A stretch of DNA of 64,000 bases, taken from positions 62,001 to 126,000 of the forward strand of contig NZ_JAMJWD020000002.1 in NCBI RefSeq assembly GCF_023554255.2. Direction: 5' to 3'. The translations under genes and the position numbers were made by a program. Under the pieces are notes generated by a model, which saw only the letters and a list, made by a program, of their open reading frames with translations, was not told the DNA's origin and searched no databases. Below are positions 1 to 13,002 of this stretch, in pieces (within the stretch, counting starts at the first letter, position 1; each line of letters opens with the position of its first letter). The stretch is from Phyllobacterium sp. 21LDTY02-6 (lineage in GTDB: Bacteria; Pseudomonadota; Alphaproteobacteria; Rhizobiales; Rhizobiaceae).

Positions 1-977
1 CCGATGCCGGGCTCGGGGAAGAACTCATTTCGAACGAGCGCACCGGCATCATCATGGGATCGGGCGGATCGTCCACCCGCACCATCGTCGAAGCCTCGGA
101 AAAGACCAAGGAATCCGGCTCCAGCAAGAAGGTCGGGCCCTTTGCCGTGCCGAAGGCCATGTCCTCCACGGCTTCAGCAACGCTCGCGACCTGGTTCAAG
201 ATCAAGGGCGTCAACTATTCCATATCGTCCGCCTGCGCCACGTCGAACCATTGCGTCGGCAATGCCTATGAGATGATCCAGTATGGCAAGCAGGACCTGA
301 TGTTCGCGGGCGGCTGCGAGGATCTCGACTGGACCCTCTCCGTACTCTTCGACGGAATGGGCGCCATGTCCTCCAAATTCAACGATCGCCCGGCCGTCGC
401 GTCGCGCGCCTATGACAAGAACCGCGATGGCTTCGTCATTTCCGGCGGCGCCGGCGTCCTCGTTCTCGAGGAACTGGAACACGCCAAGGCGCGCGGGGCC
501 AGGATTTATGGCGAGGTGGTCGGCTACGGCGTTACCTCCGACGGCGCGGACATGGTTGCTCCGAGCGGCGAAGGCGCGGCCCGCTGCATGCGGATGGCGC
601 TCGCCAATGTCGCCGGCAAGGTGGACTATATCAACCCGCACGCCACTTCGACGCCGGTCGGCGATCTGAAGGAGATAGAGGCTATCCGTGAAGTCTTCGG
701 CACCGGCGACGCCTGCCCGCCTATCTCGGCGACGAAGTCGCTGACCGGTCATTCGCAGGGCGCGACCGGAGTGCATGAATCGATCTATTCCCTGCTGATG
801 CTCAATAATGATTTCATCGCGGAAAGCGCGAATATCGAAGAGCTCGATCCGGCATTCGAGGATATGCCAATCGTGCGCAAGCGGATCGACAACGTCAAAT
901 TGAATACCGTCCTGACCAATTCTTTCGGTTTCGGCGGCACGAATGCTTCGCTGGTTTTTCAGCGTTACGAGGGTTGA
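1..977 (+). CDS. fabB: 3-oxoacyl-ACP synthase I (KAS I), 5' end outside the window
   Basis: This beta-ketoacyl-ACP synthase I condenses acyl-ACP with malonyl-ACP in the elongation cycle of type II fatty acid synthesis and is needed for unsaturated fatty acids. The reading frame is open from base 3, so about 80-90 N-terminal residues lie upstream of the window; the ATG at 54 is internal. The catalytic Cys sits in [12 protein letters not shown], and the two catalytic histidines in [11 protein letters not shown] and [10 protein letters not shown], giving the Cys-His-His set of the KAS I/II family. The C-terminal glycine-rich [10 protein letters not shown] motif is present. The gene is followed after 9 bases by fabI, so the two are almost certainly co-transcribed; in related genomes fabA precedes fabB. 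Only the start is missing and no frameshift is seen. Confidence 0.96.
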   Translation, partial: DAGLGEELISNERTGIIMGSGGSSTRTIVEASEKTKESGSSKKVGPFAVPKAMSSTASATLATWFKIKGVNYSISSACATSNHCVGNAYEMIQYGKQDLMFAGGCEDLDWTLSVLFDGMGAMSSKFNDRPAVASRAYDKNRDGFVISGGAGVLVLEELEHAKARGARIYGEVVGYGVTSDGADMVAPSGEGAARCMRMALANVAGKVDYINPHATSTPVGDLKEIEAIREVFGTGDACPPISATKSLTGHSQGATGVHESIYSLLMLNNDFIAESANIEELDPAFEDMPIVRKRIDNVKLNTVLTNSFGFGGTNASLVFQRYEG

Positions 978-986
978 GGGGAAAAC

Positions 987-1802
987 ATGGGTGAATTGAT
1001 GAAGGGCAAGCGCGGTCTCATCATGGGGGTCGCGAACAGCCATTCGATTGCCTGGGGTATCGCCAAGGAACTGGCTGCCAATGGCGCCGAACTTGCGTTC
1101 ACCTATCAGGGCGAGGCCTTTGGCAAGCGCGTTGCCCCGCTCGCGGCGCAACTCGGCTCGAAGCTGCTGCTGCCTTGCGATGTCGAGGACATATCGACCG
1201 TGGATGCGGTGTTCGATACGCTGGAGAAGGAGTGGGGATCGATCGATTTCGTCGTCCACGCCATTGGTTTCTCGGACAAGTCGCAGCTCAAGGGCCGCTA
1301 CGCCGATGTCACCACGCGTGACAATTTCAGCCGCACGATGGTGATTTCCGCCTTTTCCTTCACCGAAGTATCGCAGCGCGCATACAGGCTGATGAAGAAT
1401 GGCGGCTCGATCCTGACGCTGACCTATGGCGGATCGACGCGCGTAATGCCCAATTACAACGTCATGGGCGTGGCGAAAGCCGCACTGGAGGCCATGGTGC
1501 GTTATCTTGCGGCCGATTACGGCCCCGAGAAAATCCGCGTCAACGCGATTTCAGCTGGTCCCGTCCGCACCCTGGCCGGTGCCGGTATCGGCGATGCCCG
1601 CGCCATCTTCTCCTACCAGAAGCGCAATGCACCGCTTCGCCGCACCGTCGATATCGAGGATGTCGGCCGCTCGGCGCTCTATCTGCTTTCCGACCTGTCG
1701 AACGGCGTGACCGGAGAGATTCACTACGTCGATTCCGGCTACAATATCGTATCGATGCCGACCCTCGAGGAGCTCAAAAGCTCCGACGACGGCAAGGAAT
1801 AA
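987..1802 (+). CDS. fabI: Enoyl-ACP reductase (NADH)
   Basis: FabI catalyses the last step of each fatty acid elongation round, reducing trans-2-enoyl-ACP with NAD(P)H. The 271-residue protein is an atypical short-chain dehydrogenase: Rossmann start GLIMGVANSHSIAWGIA near residue 10, and Tyr147, Tyr157 and Lys164 with the FabI spacing Y-x9-Y-x6-K in TYGGSTRVMPNYNVMGVAK. Length fits the family (260-275). A GAGGGGA ribosome binding site lies just before the ATG at 987; a second in-frame Met four codons later is a less likely start. The gene is the last of a fab operon (fabB upstream by 9 bases). This family is the target of triclosan and diazaborines. Confidence 0.96.
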   Translation: MGELMKGKRGLIMGVANSHSIAWGIAKELAANGAELAFTYQGEAFGKRVAPLAAQLGSKLLLPCDVEDISTVDAVFDTLEKEWGSIDFVVHAIGFSDKSQLKGRYADVTTRDNFSRTMVISAFSFTEVSQRAYRLMKNGGSILTLTYGGSTRVMPNYNVMGVAKAALEAMVRYLAADYGPEKIRVNAISAGPVRTLAGAGIGDARAIFSYQKRNAPLRRTVDIEDVGRSALYLLSDLSNGVTGEIHYVDSGYNIVSMPTLEELKSSDDGKE

Positions 1803-1838
1803 GGGCAGAACCCGGCCGAAAAGAAGCTCGGCGATGCG

Positions 1839-2855
1839 TTATTTCCGGGCTTCCATCACCTTGTAACCCGAATTGTCTTCAAGCGATTGCACAGACCTGA
1901 ACTGGGCTTTCAGCCCGGTTTCATAGGGCATCTGCCGATTGGCGACCAGCAATAGCCGCCCACCGGGCTTCAGCCGCTTCGCCGCCGCCGCGATGAAGGC
2001 CTGGCCAAGCGATGGATCGGCGCCACGGCCGGCATGGAATGGCGGGTTCATGACGATCGTATCGAAGGTTTCCGTTATCGGCTCGCCGATGACGTCATGC
2101 CAGTGGTAGTTGACGGGAACGCCTGCCGTTCCGACATTCCTCTTTGCCGCTTCGAGCGCTTCGAAATCCGCCTCGTAGAGCGACAGCGATTTCAGCTTGC
2201 CCGCTTCGTTCAGGACCTCGGAGCCGAGATAGCCCCAGGCCGCGCCGAAATCCGCGACATGGCCGGCAATGCGACCGGCAAAGTGCCTGACCAGCATGGC
2301 TGAGCCCTTGTCGATGGCAGAATGCGAGAACATGCCGGGTGCAGTGACGAAGCGCCCATCCAGCAGCCCTTCCTTGAGCGCCAGCGCATCGAGCGCGGCC
2401 GGATCGACCGCTTCGGGGCGGCGGAACCAGAAGACCACCGCATGGTTCTTCGACAGGCTGTCCCCTATCGGCGCAATCGCCTTCGCCGTCTTGCGCAGGC
2501 TCTCGATGCCGAGCTTCTTGTGACCGCAGATGACGATCATGCCGCCGGGTTTCACCTGCCGCAATGCCTCGGCAAGCCAGTCCTCGTTCCGGCCCCGGTG
2601 CTTCCCGATCAGCAGCAGCGCGCCATCGAACAGCTTGCCCGGTGCCGGTCGCGGCTCAACGGCAAGCCCGGCCGCCCTAAGGGCGAGATAGTCCGGCCGG
2701 AAAGGCTGGACGCAGGTCAGGTGGCCGATCCAGTCTGCATCGATGGAAGCGCTCGCCGCAGCGCCCAGAAACAGCCATTGCTCGCTGCTGGCGGGGGCAA
2801 GCAGATTGCCTTCGCGGAAGGGTAGAAACAATGTCTGCAACGCGCCAGCGGTCAT
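1839..2855 (-). CDS. rsmC: RsmC-like 16S rRNA guanine-N2 methyltransferase
   Basis: The 338-residue protein has the two-lobed layout of RsmC/RlmG methyltransferases: a degenerate N-terminal methyltransferase-like half and a catalytic C-terminal half. The SAM-binding region is around VADFGAAWGYLGSEVL, and the catalytic NPPF motif characteristic of N-methylation of exocyclic amines is in DTIVMNPPFHAGRG. In E. coli RsmC makes m2G1207 in 16S rRNA and acts on the assembled 30S subunit. It is convergent with fabI (36-base gap) and lies downstream of the pnp terminator, so it is transcribed on its own. Assignment to RsmC rather than RlmG rests on overall resemblance, so the exact target nucleotide is inferred. 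Confidence 0.82.
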   Translation of the reverse strand: MTAGALQTLFLPFREGNLLAPASSEQWLFLGAAASASIDADWIGHLTCVQPFRPDYLALRAAGLAVEPRPAPGKLFDGALLLIGKHRGRNEDWLAEALRQVKPGGMIVICGHKKLGIESLRKTAKAIAPIGDSLSKNHAVVFWFRRPEAVDPAALDALALKEGLLDGRFVTAPGMFSHSAIDKGSAMLVRHFAGRIAGHVADFGAAWGYLGSEVLNEAGKLKSLSLYEADFEALEAAKRNVGTAGVPVNYHWHDVIGEPITETFDTIVMNPPFHAGRGADPSLGQAFIAAAAKRLKPGGRLLLVANRQMPYETGLKAQFRSVQSLEDNSGYKVMEARK

Positions 2856-2910
2856 TCTCGGGCCAATCCATCATAGAAGCTGTTTCCGGTCTTGCCGGAC
2901 GTTCCAACGG

Positions 2911-2934
2911 AAAAAGCGCGCCATGGGGCGCGCT
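2911..2934 (-). terminator. Rho-independent terminator of pnp
   Basis: Inverted repeat AGCGCGCC / GGCGCGCT with a 4-base loop at 2915-2934. Read on the minus strand it is followed by TTTTTCC, a classic intrinsic terminator 24 bases after the pnp stop codon. It separates pnp from the rsmC-like gene on the same strand. Confidence 0.88.
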
Positions 2935-2958
2935 CTTTCTTGTCATTGAGCCAGGGAA

Positions 2959-5103
2959 TTATTCGGCGTCTTCTTCGACGGCCTTCTTTTCCTGGACGAT
3001 TTCCTTGCCGGTCTCCTGGTCCACGACCTTCATGGACAGGCGGACCTTGCCGCGTTCGTCGAAGCCCATCAGCTTGACCCAGACCTTCTGGCCTTCCTTG
3101 ACCACGTCCGACGTCTTGGCGACGCGCTCGGATGCGAGCTGGGAAATATGGACCAGACCGTCGCGCGGGCCGAAGAAATTGACGAAAGCGCCGAAATCGG
3201 CGGTCTTGACGACCGTTCCTTCGTAGATTTCACCAACTTCGGGTTCTGCCACGATCGAATGGATCCACTTGCGGGCCGCTTCGATTTCCTTGGCCGACGA
3301 CGACGCGATCTTGACCGTACCGTCATCCTCGATGTTGATCTTCGCGCCCGTCTTCTCGACGATCTCGCGGATGACCTTGCCGCCGGAACCGATGACGTCA
3401 CGGATCTTGTCGGTCGGGATGTTCATGACCTCGATGCGCGGAGCGAATTCGCCGAGTTCCGAACGGCCCTCGGTGATCGCCTTGGACATCTCGCCGAGAA
3501 TATGAACGCGTCCGTCCTTGGCCTGCGCCAGGGCGACCTTCATGATCTCTTCGGTGATACCGTCGATCTTGATGTCCATCTGCAGTGCGGTGATGCCGCT
3601 ATCGGTACCGGCAACCTTGAAGTCCATGTCGCCGAGATGATCCTCATCGCCGAGAATATCGGACAATACGGCAAACTTCTCGCCTTCGAGGATGAGGCCC
3701 ATGGCAATGCCGGCAACCGGGCGGAGCAGCGGAACGCCGGCATCCATCAGTGCCAGCGAGGTGCCGCAGACAGTCGCCATCGACGACGAACCGTTCGACT
3801 CGGTAATATCGGAAACGGCACGCAACGTGTAGGGGAACTGTTCCTTGGCCGGCAGGACCGGATGGATGGCGCGCCATGCGAGCTTGCCATGACCGATCTC
3901 ACGACGTCCCGGCGAACCCATGCGACCCGTTTCACCGACCGAGAAGGGCGGGAAATTGTAGTGGAGCATGAAGGTTTCTTTGTACATGCCGGTCAGCGAG
4001 TCGACATATTGCTCGTCTTCGCCGGTTCCGAGCGTGGCAACCACGATCGCCTGCGTCTCGCCGCGCGTGAACAGGGCCGAACCGTGCGTGCGGGGCAGAA
4101 GGCCAACTTCCGAAACGATCGGACGAACGGTCTTCAGATCGCGGCCATCGATGCGGGAGCCGGTGTCGAGAATGTTCCAGCGAACGATCTTCGCCTGAAC
4201 CGACTTGAATACGGTCGCAATCTGCTCCTGCGAATATTCGGGTTCCTCGACGCCCTCGGGGAAGAAATGCGCCTTGACCTTGGCCTTGGCAGCGTCGACC
4301 GCAGCGTAGCGCTTCTGCTTGTCGATGATCTTGTAGGCTTCGCGCAGATCGGCTTCGACGACCTTGAGCACCGCGGTTTCCACTGCGGAAAGATCCTCGG
4401 CAGCGAATTCGCGCGGCTCCTTGGCGGCGACTTCGGCGAGCTTGATGATCGCATCGATGACGGGCTGGAAGCTCTTGTGGCCGAACATCACGGCGCCGAG
4501 CATCACGTCTTCGGCCAGTTCCTTGGCTTCCGACTCGACCATCAGGACCGCGTCGCCCGTACCGGCAACAACGAGGTCGAGGCTCGATTCCACCATCTCG
4601 TCGACGGTCGGATTGAGCTTGTACTCGCCGCCGATATAGCCGACGCGCGCGCCGCCGATGGGGCCCATGAAGGGCACGCCCGACAGCGTGAGAGCAGCAG
4701 AAGCACCGATCATCGAGACGATGTCGGGATTGTTTTCGAGGTCGTGCTGGATGACGGTCAGGACGACCTGCGTGTCGTTCTTGTAGCCGTCGGCGAAAAG
4801 CGGACGGATCGGACGGTCGATCAGGCGCGAAACAAGCGTCTCGTTTTCGCTCGGGCGACCTTCACGCTTGAAGTAACCACCCGGGATCTTGCCGGCGGCA
4901 TAGGTCTTTTCCTGGTAGTTGACGGTCAGCGGGAAGAAATCCTGGCCGGGCTTCGGCTCCTTGGCGGAGACCACGGTGGCGAGAACGACAGTCTCGCCAT
5001 AGGTGGCGAGAACCGCGCCGTCAGCCTGACGGGCGATCTTGCCTGTCTCGAGAATGAGCGGACGACCGCCCCATTCGATTTCAACTTTGTGTTGATTAAA
5101 CAT
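2959..5103 (-). CDS. pnp: Polynucleotide phosphorylase
   Basis: PNPase degrades RNA 3' to 5' by phosphorolysis, releasing nucleoside diphosphates, and is a core degradosome exonuclease. The 714-residue protein has the full domain series: two RNase PH cores separated by an alpha-helical linker, then a KH domain with the loop [12 protein letters not shown] (about residue 565) and a C-terminal S1 domain starting near [11 protein letters not shown] (about residue 620). The second core carries the [13 protein letters not shown] and [19 protein letters not shown] segments that hold catalytic acidic residues. Length matches the family. It lies 209 bases downstream of rpsO with the rpsO-pnp order of many proteobacteria, and the spacer contains strong hairpins (5192-5213 and 5273-5304) suited to RNase III processing and autoregulation. 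Confidence 0.98.
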   Translation of the reverse strand: MFNQHKVEIEWGGRPLILETGKIARQADGAVLATYGETVVLATVVSAKEPKPGQDFFPLTVNYQEKTYAAGKIPGGYFKREGRPSENETLVSRLIDRPIRPLFADGYKNDTQVVLTVIQHDLENNPDIVSMIGASAALTLSGVPFMGPIGGARVGYIGGEYKLNPTVDEMVESSLDLVVAGTGDAVLMVESEAKELAEDVMLGAVMFGHKSFQPVIDAIIKLAEVAAKEPREFAAEDLSAVETAVLKVVEADLREAYKIIDKQKRYAAVDAAKAKVKAHFFPEGVEEPEYSQEQIATVFKSVQAKIVRWNILDTGSRIDGRDLKTVRPIVSEVGLLPRTHGSALFTRGETQAIVVATLGTGEDEQYVDSLTGMYKETFMLHYNFPPFSVGETGRMGSPGRREIGHGKLAWRAIHPVLPAKEQFPYTLRAVSDITESNGSSSMATVCGTSLALMDAGVPLLRPVAGIAMGLILEGEKFAVLSDILGDEDHLGDMDFKVAGTDSGITALQMDIKIDGITEEIMKVALAQAKDGRVHILGEMSKAITEGRSELGEFAPRIEVMNIPTDKIRDVIGSGGKVIREIVEKTGAKINIEDDGTVKIASSSAKEIEAARKWIHSIVAEPEVGEIYEGTVVKTADFGAFVNFFGPRDGLVHISQLASERVAKTSDVVKEGQKVWVKLMGFDERGKVRLSMKVVDQETGKEIVQEKKAVEEDAE

Positions 5104-5191
5104 ATCTTGTCCTTGAGTGAAGAAAGCGGGCCGCCCCTTGGCGGGCGCATTCCTTCCGTTTCGTTCAGACCAATCACGGGCAAGACAACGC

Positions 5192-5213
5192 GCAACTCCC
5201 GTTCACGAGTTGC
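5192..5213 (-). promoter_or_regulatory. Stem-loop in the pnp leader
   Basis: Perfect 7-bp inverted repeat GCAACTC / GAGTTGC with an 8-base loop, in the transcribed spacer between rpsO and pnp, about 90 bases before the pnp ATG. By analogy with E. coli pnp, whose leader hairpin is cut by RNase III and then used for PNPase autorepression, this is a candidate autoregulatory element. The role is inferred. Confidence 0.4.
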
Positions 5214-5272
5214 CTGCAATCCTGCCCCATGACCTGTCTCATGGTTTATACTACCGCCGAGGCGATAGGGAA

Positions 5273-5304
5273 ACCGGCGGCAACGCAGAAGCGCTACCGC
5301 CGGT
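5273..5304 (-). terminator. Intercistronic hairpin after rpsO
   Basis: An 8-bp perfect stem ACCGGCGG / CCGCCGGT encloses a 16-base loop that itself contains CGC/GCG. Read on the minus strand it begins 9 bases after the rpsO stop and is followed by TTTCCC, a weak U tract. It is probably a partial (attenuating) terminator between rpsO and pnp, or an RNA 3'-end stabiliser. Confidence 0.55.
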
Positions 5305-5312
5305 CAAATGCG

Positions 5313-5582
5313 TTAGCGGCGCAGGCCGAGCTTTCCGATCAAGGTCTGGTAGCGGCCTTCGTCAATCTTCTTGAGATAATCAAGAAGACTGCGGCGCGTT
5401 GAAACCAGCTTGAGCAGGCCACGGCGGGAATGGTTATCCTTCTTGTGGTCCTTGAAGTGCTCGGTCAGGTTGACGATACGTTCCGTCAGAACTGCCACCT
5501 GGACTTCCGGAGAACCGGTATCGCCTGGCTTGGTTGCATATTCGGTGATGATCGCCTGCTTGCGTTCAGCGGTAACCGACAT
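5313..5582 (-). CDS. rpsO: 30S ribosomal protein S15
   Basis: S15 is a primary 16S rRNA-binding protein of the platform of the 30S subunit and forms bridge B4 with the 50S subunit. The 89-residue product has the family length and hallmark segments: [11 protein letters not shown] near residue 20, the basic helix [16 protein letters not shown] in the middle, and LDYLKK near the end. The ATG at 5582 has an AAAGGA ribosome binding site 6-7 bases upstream. The gene sits between truB (189 bases upstream) and pnp, the standard order. S15 genes are often translationally autoregulated through a leader structure, but I could not identify one with confidence. Confidence 0.98.
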   Translation of the reverse strand: MSVTAERKQAIITEYATKPGDTGSPEVQVAVLTERIVNLTEHFKDHKKDNHSRRGLLKLVSTRRSLLDYLKKIDEGRYQTLIGKLGLRR

Positions 5583-5771
5583 CGTATATCCTTTCTAGAG
5601 AAGAGGAAAAGGGGATGCCCACGGCCGGGATGTCGTCCAGCGGGGGCCGGTTTAGGCAGCAAACCAATTGCCGCTGGGCCGCATATAGTCGAAAACGCCG
5701 CAAATTACCAGCCGCAAATGTTTCTGCGGCCGACAGCGCCTCAGCGGTCACGATCTTCGCCCTCGCCCGCG

Positions 5772-6737
5772 TCAGGCGGTAAACACCCGCTTGGGGTTGA
5801 ACTGGCCGTTTTCGATAAAGCCGATCGCCAGGAGCTTGCCGCGAATGGTGATACAGGCCTCGTCCGCCTCCACAGGGGCATCGCGGCCGCGCAGGATGAT
5901 GGGATTGCCCATGCGTATCCTGTGCGCCTGATCCTCGGAGACGGCCAGCTGCGGCAGGTCTTCCAGAGCGGCGACCGTATCGATCAGGAACTCGTCCATG
6001 ACGGAAAAGCGTTCCGCAATGGCGGCATAGGAATTGTCGGCATCCTCTGCCGGGGCGGCCGGATGAGCGGCCTCCAGCTCCTCCAGCGTTACGAGGTCCG
6101 CTTCACCGAAAGGCGCCACTTCGACACGGCGCAGGTCGGTCACGTGGCCGTAGCAGCCGAGGTCGCGGCCCAGGTCGCGGGCGAGAGACCGGACATAGGT
6201 GCCCTTGCCGCACTCGACTTCAAAGACGGCACTGTTCGCGTCCGGCAATTCCAGAAGGTCGAGCCGGTCGATCTCGACCTCGCGCGCCGGTATCTCGATT
6301 TCCTCGCCGCCCCGCGCCAGGTCATAGGCGCGCTCGCCGGCAATCTTGATCGCCGAGAACTTCGGCGGTGTCTGCATGATCACGCCGGTATATTTCGGGA
6401 GCAGCGCCTTGATCGCGGTTTCGTCCGGGCGCTGGTCCGAGGTGAGCGTAACCTCGCCCTCGAGATCGTCCGTGGTGCGCTCGGCGCCCCAGGCGACGGT
6501 GAACCGGTATATTTTGGCGCCGTCCATGACATAGGGTACGGTTTTTGTCGCCTCGCCAAGCGCAATGGGCAACATGCCCGACGCCAGCGGATCAAGCGTC
6601 CCCGCGTGGCCGGCCTTTTCTGCCTTGAACAGCCATTTTATCTTCGAAACGGCGTCGGTCGAGCCCATGCCCTTCGGCTTGTCGAACACCAGCCAGCCCG
6701 AAACCGGACGGCCCTTCTTCTTGCGCTGACGTGTCAT
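5772..6737 (-). CDS. truB: tRNA pseudouridine-55 synthase
   Basis: TruB converts U55 in the T loop of tRNAs to pseudouridine. The 321-residue protein starts with [14 protein letters not shown], and the catalytic Asp is in [15 protein letters not shown] (around residue 48), the family signature. Further conserved elements are the [20 protein letters not shown] block and a C-terminal PUA-like region. Length is normal (300-325). It follows rbfA with a 15-base gap on the same strand, as in most bacteria where truB is part of the infB operon. A 189-base spacer separates it from rpsO, which may have its own promoter there. Confidence 0.97.
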   Translation of the reverse strand: MTRQRKKKGRPVSGWLVFDKPKGMGSTDAVSKIKWLFKAEKAGHAGTLDPLASGMLPIALGEATKTVPYVMDGAKIYRFTVAWGAERTTDDLEGEVTLTSDQRPDETAIKALLPKYTGVIMQTPPKFSAIKIAGERAYDLARGGEEIEIPAREVEIDRLDLLELPDANSAVFEVECGKGTYVRSLARDLGRDLGCYGHVTDLRRVEVAPFGEADLVTLEELEAAHPAAPAEDADNSYAAIAERFSVMDEFLIDTVAALEDLPQLAVSEDQAHRIRMGNPIILRGRDAPVEADEACITIRGKLLAIGFIENGQFNPKRVFTA

Positions 6738-6752
6738 CTGCCCGTTGCCGCC

Positions 6753-7208
6753 TCAATTATCGCCATGGCCCGGTACGTCGCCCGGATTGGGAGCGCCGCC
6801 ATCATCATCGTCCTGATCATCCTCGAGATCGCGCGTGACTTCCGGCTTGCGCAGCAAGGCATCGATCTTGGCGTAATTGTCGAAGCTGGTATCGATGCGG
6901 AAGCGGAATTCCGGCATGTATTTCATCTGCCGCAGATGGGTTGCCGCCCTGCCGCGGATGAATTTCGCATGCTTGTTCAACGCTTCGATAACCGCGTCGG
7001 AATTGGCCGCGCCGATGGGCGAGACGAAGCAGGTTGCGATCTTCAGGTCCGGCGACATGCGCACTTCCGAAATGGCGACAACGGCGTTGTCGAGCGTCGC
7101 GTCACGCACGTCGCCGCGCTGCAGCACCTGCGAAACGGCGTGACGAACCTGCTCGCTCACGCGCAGCTGGCGTTGTGAGGGACCAGATCCTGTTGAAAAG
7201 CGGGCCAT
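6753..7208 (-). CDS. rbfA: Ribosome-binding factor A
   Basis: RbfA is a KH-type 30S maturation factor needed for 16S rRNA 5'-end processing and growth in the cold. The 151-residue protein has the characteristic N-terminal [14 protein letters not shown] helix and the [15 protein letters not shown] stretch of the fold. The C-terminal 25 residues are strongly acidic (DDQDDDDGG) and likely disordered, a common alphaproteobacterial extension. It lies between infB (72-base spacer with a strong hairpin) and truB (15 bases). The start at 7208 fits the alignment with family N-termini. Confidence 0.96.
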   Translation of the reverse strand: MARFSTGSGPSQRQLRVSEQVRHAVSQVLQRGDVRDATLDNAVVAISEVRMSPDLKIATCFVSPIGAANSDAVIEALNKHAKFIRGRAATHLRQMKYMPEFRFRIDTSFDNYAKIDALLRKPEVTRDLEDDQDDDDGGAPNPGDVPGHGDN

Positions 7209-7225
7209 GATTATATTCCATGCAG

Positions 7226-7258
7226 ACGAGGACCGCCGGTGAGCCCGGCGATCCTCGT
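7226..7258 (-). other. Strong hairpin between infB and rbfA
   Basis: Outer arms ACGAGGA / TCCTCGT (7 bp) enclose inner arms CGCCGG / CCGGCG, giving a stem of about 13 bp with a bulge. On the minus strand it follows the infB stop by 22 bases and precedes the rbfA start by 17, without a U tract downstream. A TATTTTC run occurs on the opposite side only. It may be an RNA processing or stabilising element within the operon rather than a full terminator. Confidence 0.5.
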
Positions 7259-7280
7259 ATTTTCTATGCGAACGCTATGA

Positions 7281-10033
<2,753 letters not shown>

Positions 10034-10037
<4 letters not shown>

Positions 10038-10687
10038 TCCGTTTCCGTTTCCTTCGCGACAGTCGCCGCCTTAGCGTCAGCCTTGCTGTCAAGACCATCG
10101 CGAAAATGCTGTAGCAGCCAGGCTCGCTTCGTGAACCCGGCAGCTGCCGTTCCCTTGAGCACGGCAGCATGTATCACATTTACCCCGCCCAATGCCAAAT
10201 CCATTTCATTGCTTTCGAACAATGAAAGAGCGGGTATTTCCGGCCCGCCCGCATAAACAACCGAACGGCGGGCCTGGTCAAGCTTGCGGACGCCATCTTC
10301 GGCGGCCTCGGACGCATGAAGCACCAATCCGGCTGTGCCATTGCGTATGGCGGCATCCACTTTTGCGGCCCCTGTTATCACAACACCGGCCTTGCGCGCC
10401 AACCCAAAACTGCCCAAAGCCGATTTTACCAGCATTCGGTCGACAATCTGGCCGAAATCATCCGGCACGATCACATTGGTTTTCAGGGCGCGCGGAAACA
10501 GCTTCCGCTTTACCGCCTCATCAATATAGCGCCGTTGCGCCTTAATCCAACACCCCCTGCCGGGAAGATTGTGCTTAAGGTCCGGTACAACCACACCATC
10601 GGGCCCGGCGACGAAGCGGATCATGTCCTCGGCAGAACCCGCCTCGCGCGTAACGATGCACGTCCTGTCGTTCATGTTCTCAACCAC
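10034..10687 (-). CDS. YlxR (DUF448) domain fused to an L7Ae-like domain
   Basis: The 217-residue protein combines two modules usually found as separate small proteins in Firmicutes nusA-infB operons. Residues about 5-85 are a YlxR/DUF448 RNA-binding domain with the signature GRGCWIKA. Residues about 95-190 resemble an L7Ae/L30e-like fold ([17 protein letters not shown]). The fused form is the normal arrangement in alphaproteobacteria. It lies in the nusA-infB operon, 17 bases after nusA, and its stop overlaps the infB start by 4 bases. YlxR has been described as RNA- or RNase P-associated; its role in this group is not established. Starting at the second Met (MNDRT), four codons in, is also possible. 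Confidence 0.88.
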
Positions 10688-10704
10688 GCCCGGGCCGCCT
10701 CGGA

Positions 10705-12312
10705 TCAGACGGCGGCCTCTTCGTCGGCCACCTCGGCTTCAGCGTCGGCCTCGGTCGCCAGATCGTCTTCCGTGATCCAGCCGGCCTTCAGGCGAGCCGC
10801 CAGAACCATCTGCTCCGCATCGGCCCTGCTGACTTCGAACGCCGACAGGATACCCGCATGGGCGATGGTTTCACCATCCTTGCGCTCGCGCCAGCCGGTC
10901 AACTCGTCGACCGCGTAGCCAGCGAAATCCTCGACGGTCTTCACGCCATCTTCGCCGACCGCGACAAGGATCGCATTGGTCATGCCGGGCAGATCGCGAA
11001 GTTCGTCCGAAACGCCGAGCTCCTTGCGGCGGGCATCACGCTCTTCTTCGATGCGTCCGAGATATTCCTGGGCGCGCTGCTGGATTTCCGCAGCCGTCTC
11101 TTCGTCGAAACCATCGATCGAGGAAATGTCGTCGCTGTCGACATAGGCGATTTCCTCGACGCTGGCGAAGCCTTCGGAAGCGAGGACCTGGCCGACCATC
11201 TCGTCGACGTCCAGCGCATCCATGAAGAGATTGGACCGCTCGACGAATTCCTTCTGGCGGCGTTCCGATTCTTCCTGCTCGGTCAGGATATCGATATCCC
11301 AGCCCGTGAGCTGCGATGCGAGCCGGACGTTCTGGCCACGGCGACCGATCGCAAGAGATAGTTGGTCATCCGGGACCACAACTTCAATACGCTCGGCATC
11401 TTCATCGAGCACGACCTTGGAAACTTCCGCAGGCTGGAGCGCATTGACGATGAACGAAGCCGGCTCCGGCGACCACGGGATGATGTCGATCTTCTCGCCC
11501 TGCAATTCGCCGACCACCGCCTGGACGCGGGAGCCGCGCATACCGACGCAGGCGCCGACCGGATCGATCGAGGAATCCCTCGAAATCACGGCGATCTTGG
11601 CGCGGGAACCGGGGTCGCGGGCGACGGACTTGATCTCGATGATCCCGTCATAGATTTCCGGCACTTCCATGGTGAAGAGCTTCGCCATGAACTGCGGATG
11701 GGTGCGGCTGAGGAATATCTGCGGCCCGCGCTGCTCGCGGCGCACGTCATAGACATAGGCGCGCACGCGGTCACCATAGCGGAACGTCTCGCGCGGGATC
11801 AACTCGTCGCGGCGGATGATGGCTTCGCCGCGGCCGAGATCGACGATGACATTGCCGTATTCGACGCGCTTGACGCTGCCATTGACGATCTCGCCAACGC
11901 GATCCTTGTATTCATCATACTGCCGGTCGCGCTCGGCCTCGCGCACCTTCTGCACGATGACCTGCTTGGCCGACTGCGCGGCGATGCGGCCGAAATCCAT
12001 GGGTGGAAGCTGGTCGGCGAGGAAGTCGCCCGGGCGTGCATCGGGGTTGCGGTCGCGGGCCGCATCCATGCCGATCTGCGTAACCGGATCCTCGACGTCT
12101 TCGACCACTTCGAGGAGCCGCTGCAGCTTGATCTCGCCGGTCTTGGCGTTGATGTCGGCGCGGATATTGGTCTCCTGGCCGTAGCGCGAGCGTGCCGCCT
12201 TCTGGATGGCGTCGGCCATTGCTGCGATAACGATCTCGCGGTCGATGGATTTTTCCCGGGCCACCGCATCGGCGATCTGCAGAAGTTCTAGCCTGTTTGC
12301 ACTGACTGCCAT
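10705..12312 (-). CDS. nusA: Transcription termination/antitermination factor NusA
   Basis: NusA binds RNA polymerase and nascent RNA and controls pausing, intrinsic termination and antitermination. The 535-residue protein contains the N-terminal polymerase-binding domain (start to about 125), an S1 domain (about 135-200, [21 protein letters not shown]), KH1 and KH2 (about 230-345, with [15 protein letters not shown] and [14 protein letters not shown]) and two C-terminal acidic helix-hairpin-helix repeats, ending in a very acidic tail. It follows rimP by 51 bases and precedes ylxR by 17, the conserved rimP-nusA-ylxR-infB operon. Confidence 0.98.
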   Translation of the reverse strand: MAVSANRLELLQIADAVAREKSIDREIVIAAMADAIQKAARSRYGQETNIRADINAKTGEIKLQRLLEVVEDVEDPVTQIGMDAARDRNPDARPGDFLADQLPPMDFGRIAAQSAKQVIVQKVREAERDRQYDEYKDRVGEIVNGSVKRVEYGNVIVDLGRGEAIIRRDELIPRETFRYGDRVRAYVYDVRREQRGPQIFLSRTHPQFMAKLFTMEVPEIYDGIIEIKSVARDPGSRAKIAVISRDSSIDPVGACVGMRGSRVQAVVGELQGEKIDIIPWSPEPASFIVNALQPAEVSKVVLDEDAERIEVVVPDDQLSLAIGRRGQNVRLASQLTGWDIDILTEQEESERRQKEFVERSNLFMDALDVDEMVGQVLASEGFASVEEIAYVDSDDISSIDGFDEETAAEIQQRAQEYLGRIEEERDARRKELGVSDELRDLPGMTNAILVAVGEDGVKTVEDFAGYAVDELTGWRERKDGETIAHAGILSAFEVSRADAEQMVLAARLKAGWITEDDLATEADAEAEVADEEAAV

Positions 12313-12363
12313 GTTCTTCTCCTTGAGTTCATCGCCACGCTCCTCGGCGGGCGTTGAAATAAT

Positions 12364-13002
12364 CTAATTCTGGTCCGTATCTTGCTGATCGGCGTCTTCC
12401 TCGCTGGGAATACGGCCTTCACGCAAATCCTTGTCGCGGCGCAGCGCATCACGAATGAGATCGTCCGTGAGAATGAGGCGCGCGTCGGAAATCATTTCGA
12501 ATGGAATGGCCACGGCAGGCTGATCGCCATAGGTCGCCTGGTCCGCCTCCACAGTCACCGTATCGGCGGAAATCGCGGCAATGCGGCCGCGGAATTTCTT
12601 GCGCCCTTCGAGCATGGCCGAGGTGTCGACCTTGACGATATGCCCGGTCCAGTTGGAAAAATCGGACTTTCGCACCAATGGCCGGTCGATACCGGGCGAC
12701 GAAACTTCCAGATGGTAATTCCTGTCGATCGGATCTTCGACGTCCAGCACCGGCGACAGGGTACGGCTGACGAGTTCGCAATCCTCGACGGTCATCGTGC
12801 CGTCGTTGCGCTCCGCCATGATCTGCAATGTCAGACCATTGAGGCCGGTCAGGCGCACGCGAACGAGCCTGAAACCGATCGACTCCAATACTGGCTCCAC
12901 AATGCCGGCAATACGGGCATCGACGCCCGTCTCGGTGATTATGCGCTCATCCGTGCCTTCCGGCAGTGTCGGTGATTGTTCGTTATTGACGCTTGTCGTC
13001 AC
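12364..13002 (-). CDS. rimP: Ribosome maturation factor RimP
   Basis: RimP assists 30S subunit assembly. The protein has the family core [10 protein letters not shown], the central [13 protein letters not shown] motif and an SH3-like C-terminal domain. The same frame stays open to an ATG at 13062, but that would add 20 unconserved residues. The GTG at 13002-13000 is preferred because an AGGGA ribosome binding site lies 8 bases before it and the N-terminus then matches relatives (about 212 residues). It is the first gene of the rimP-nusA-infB operon, so the promoter should lie in 13003-13249. Confidence 0.93.
   Translation of the reverse strand: MTTSVNNEQSPTLPEGTDERIITETGVDARIAGIVEPVLESIGFRLVRVRLTGLNGLTLQIMAERNDGTMTVEDCELVSRTLSPVLDVEDPIDRNYHLEVSSPGIDRPLVRKSDFSNWTGHIVKVDTSAMLEGRKKFRGRIAAISADTVTVEADQATYGDQPAVAIPFEMISDARLILTDDLIRDALRRDKDLREGRIPSEEDADQQDTDQN

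Noticed and set aside
3148-5232. A 694-codon open frame opposite pnp
   Set aside because: Antisense to PNPase over its full length, no ribosome binding site, Asp/Arg-rich composition typical of the complement of a real gene.
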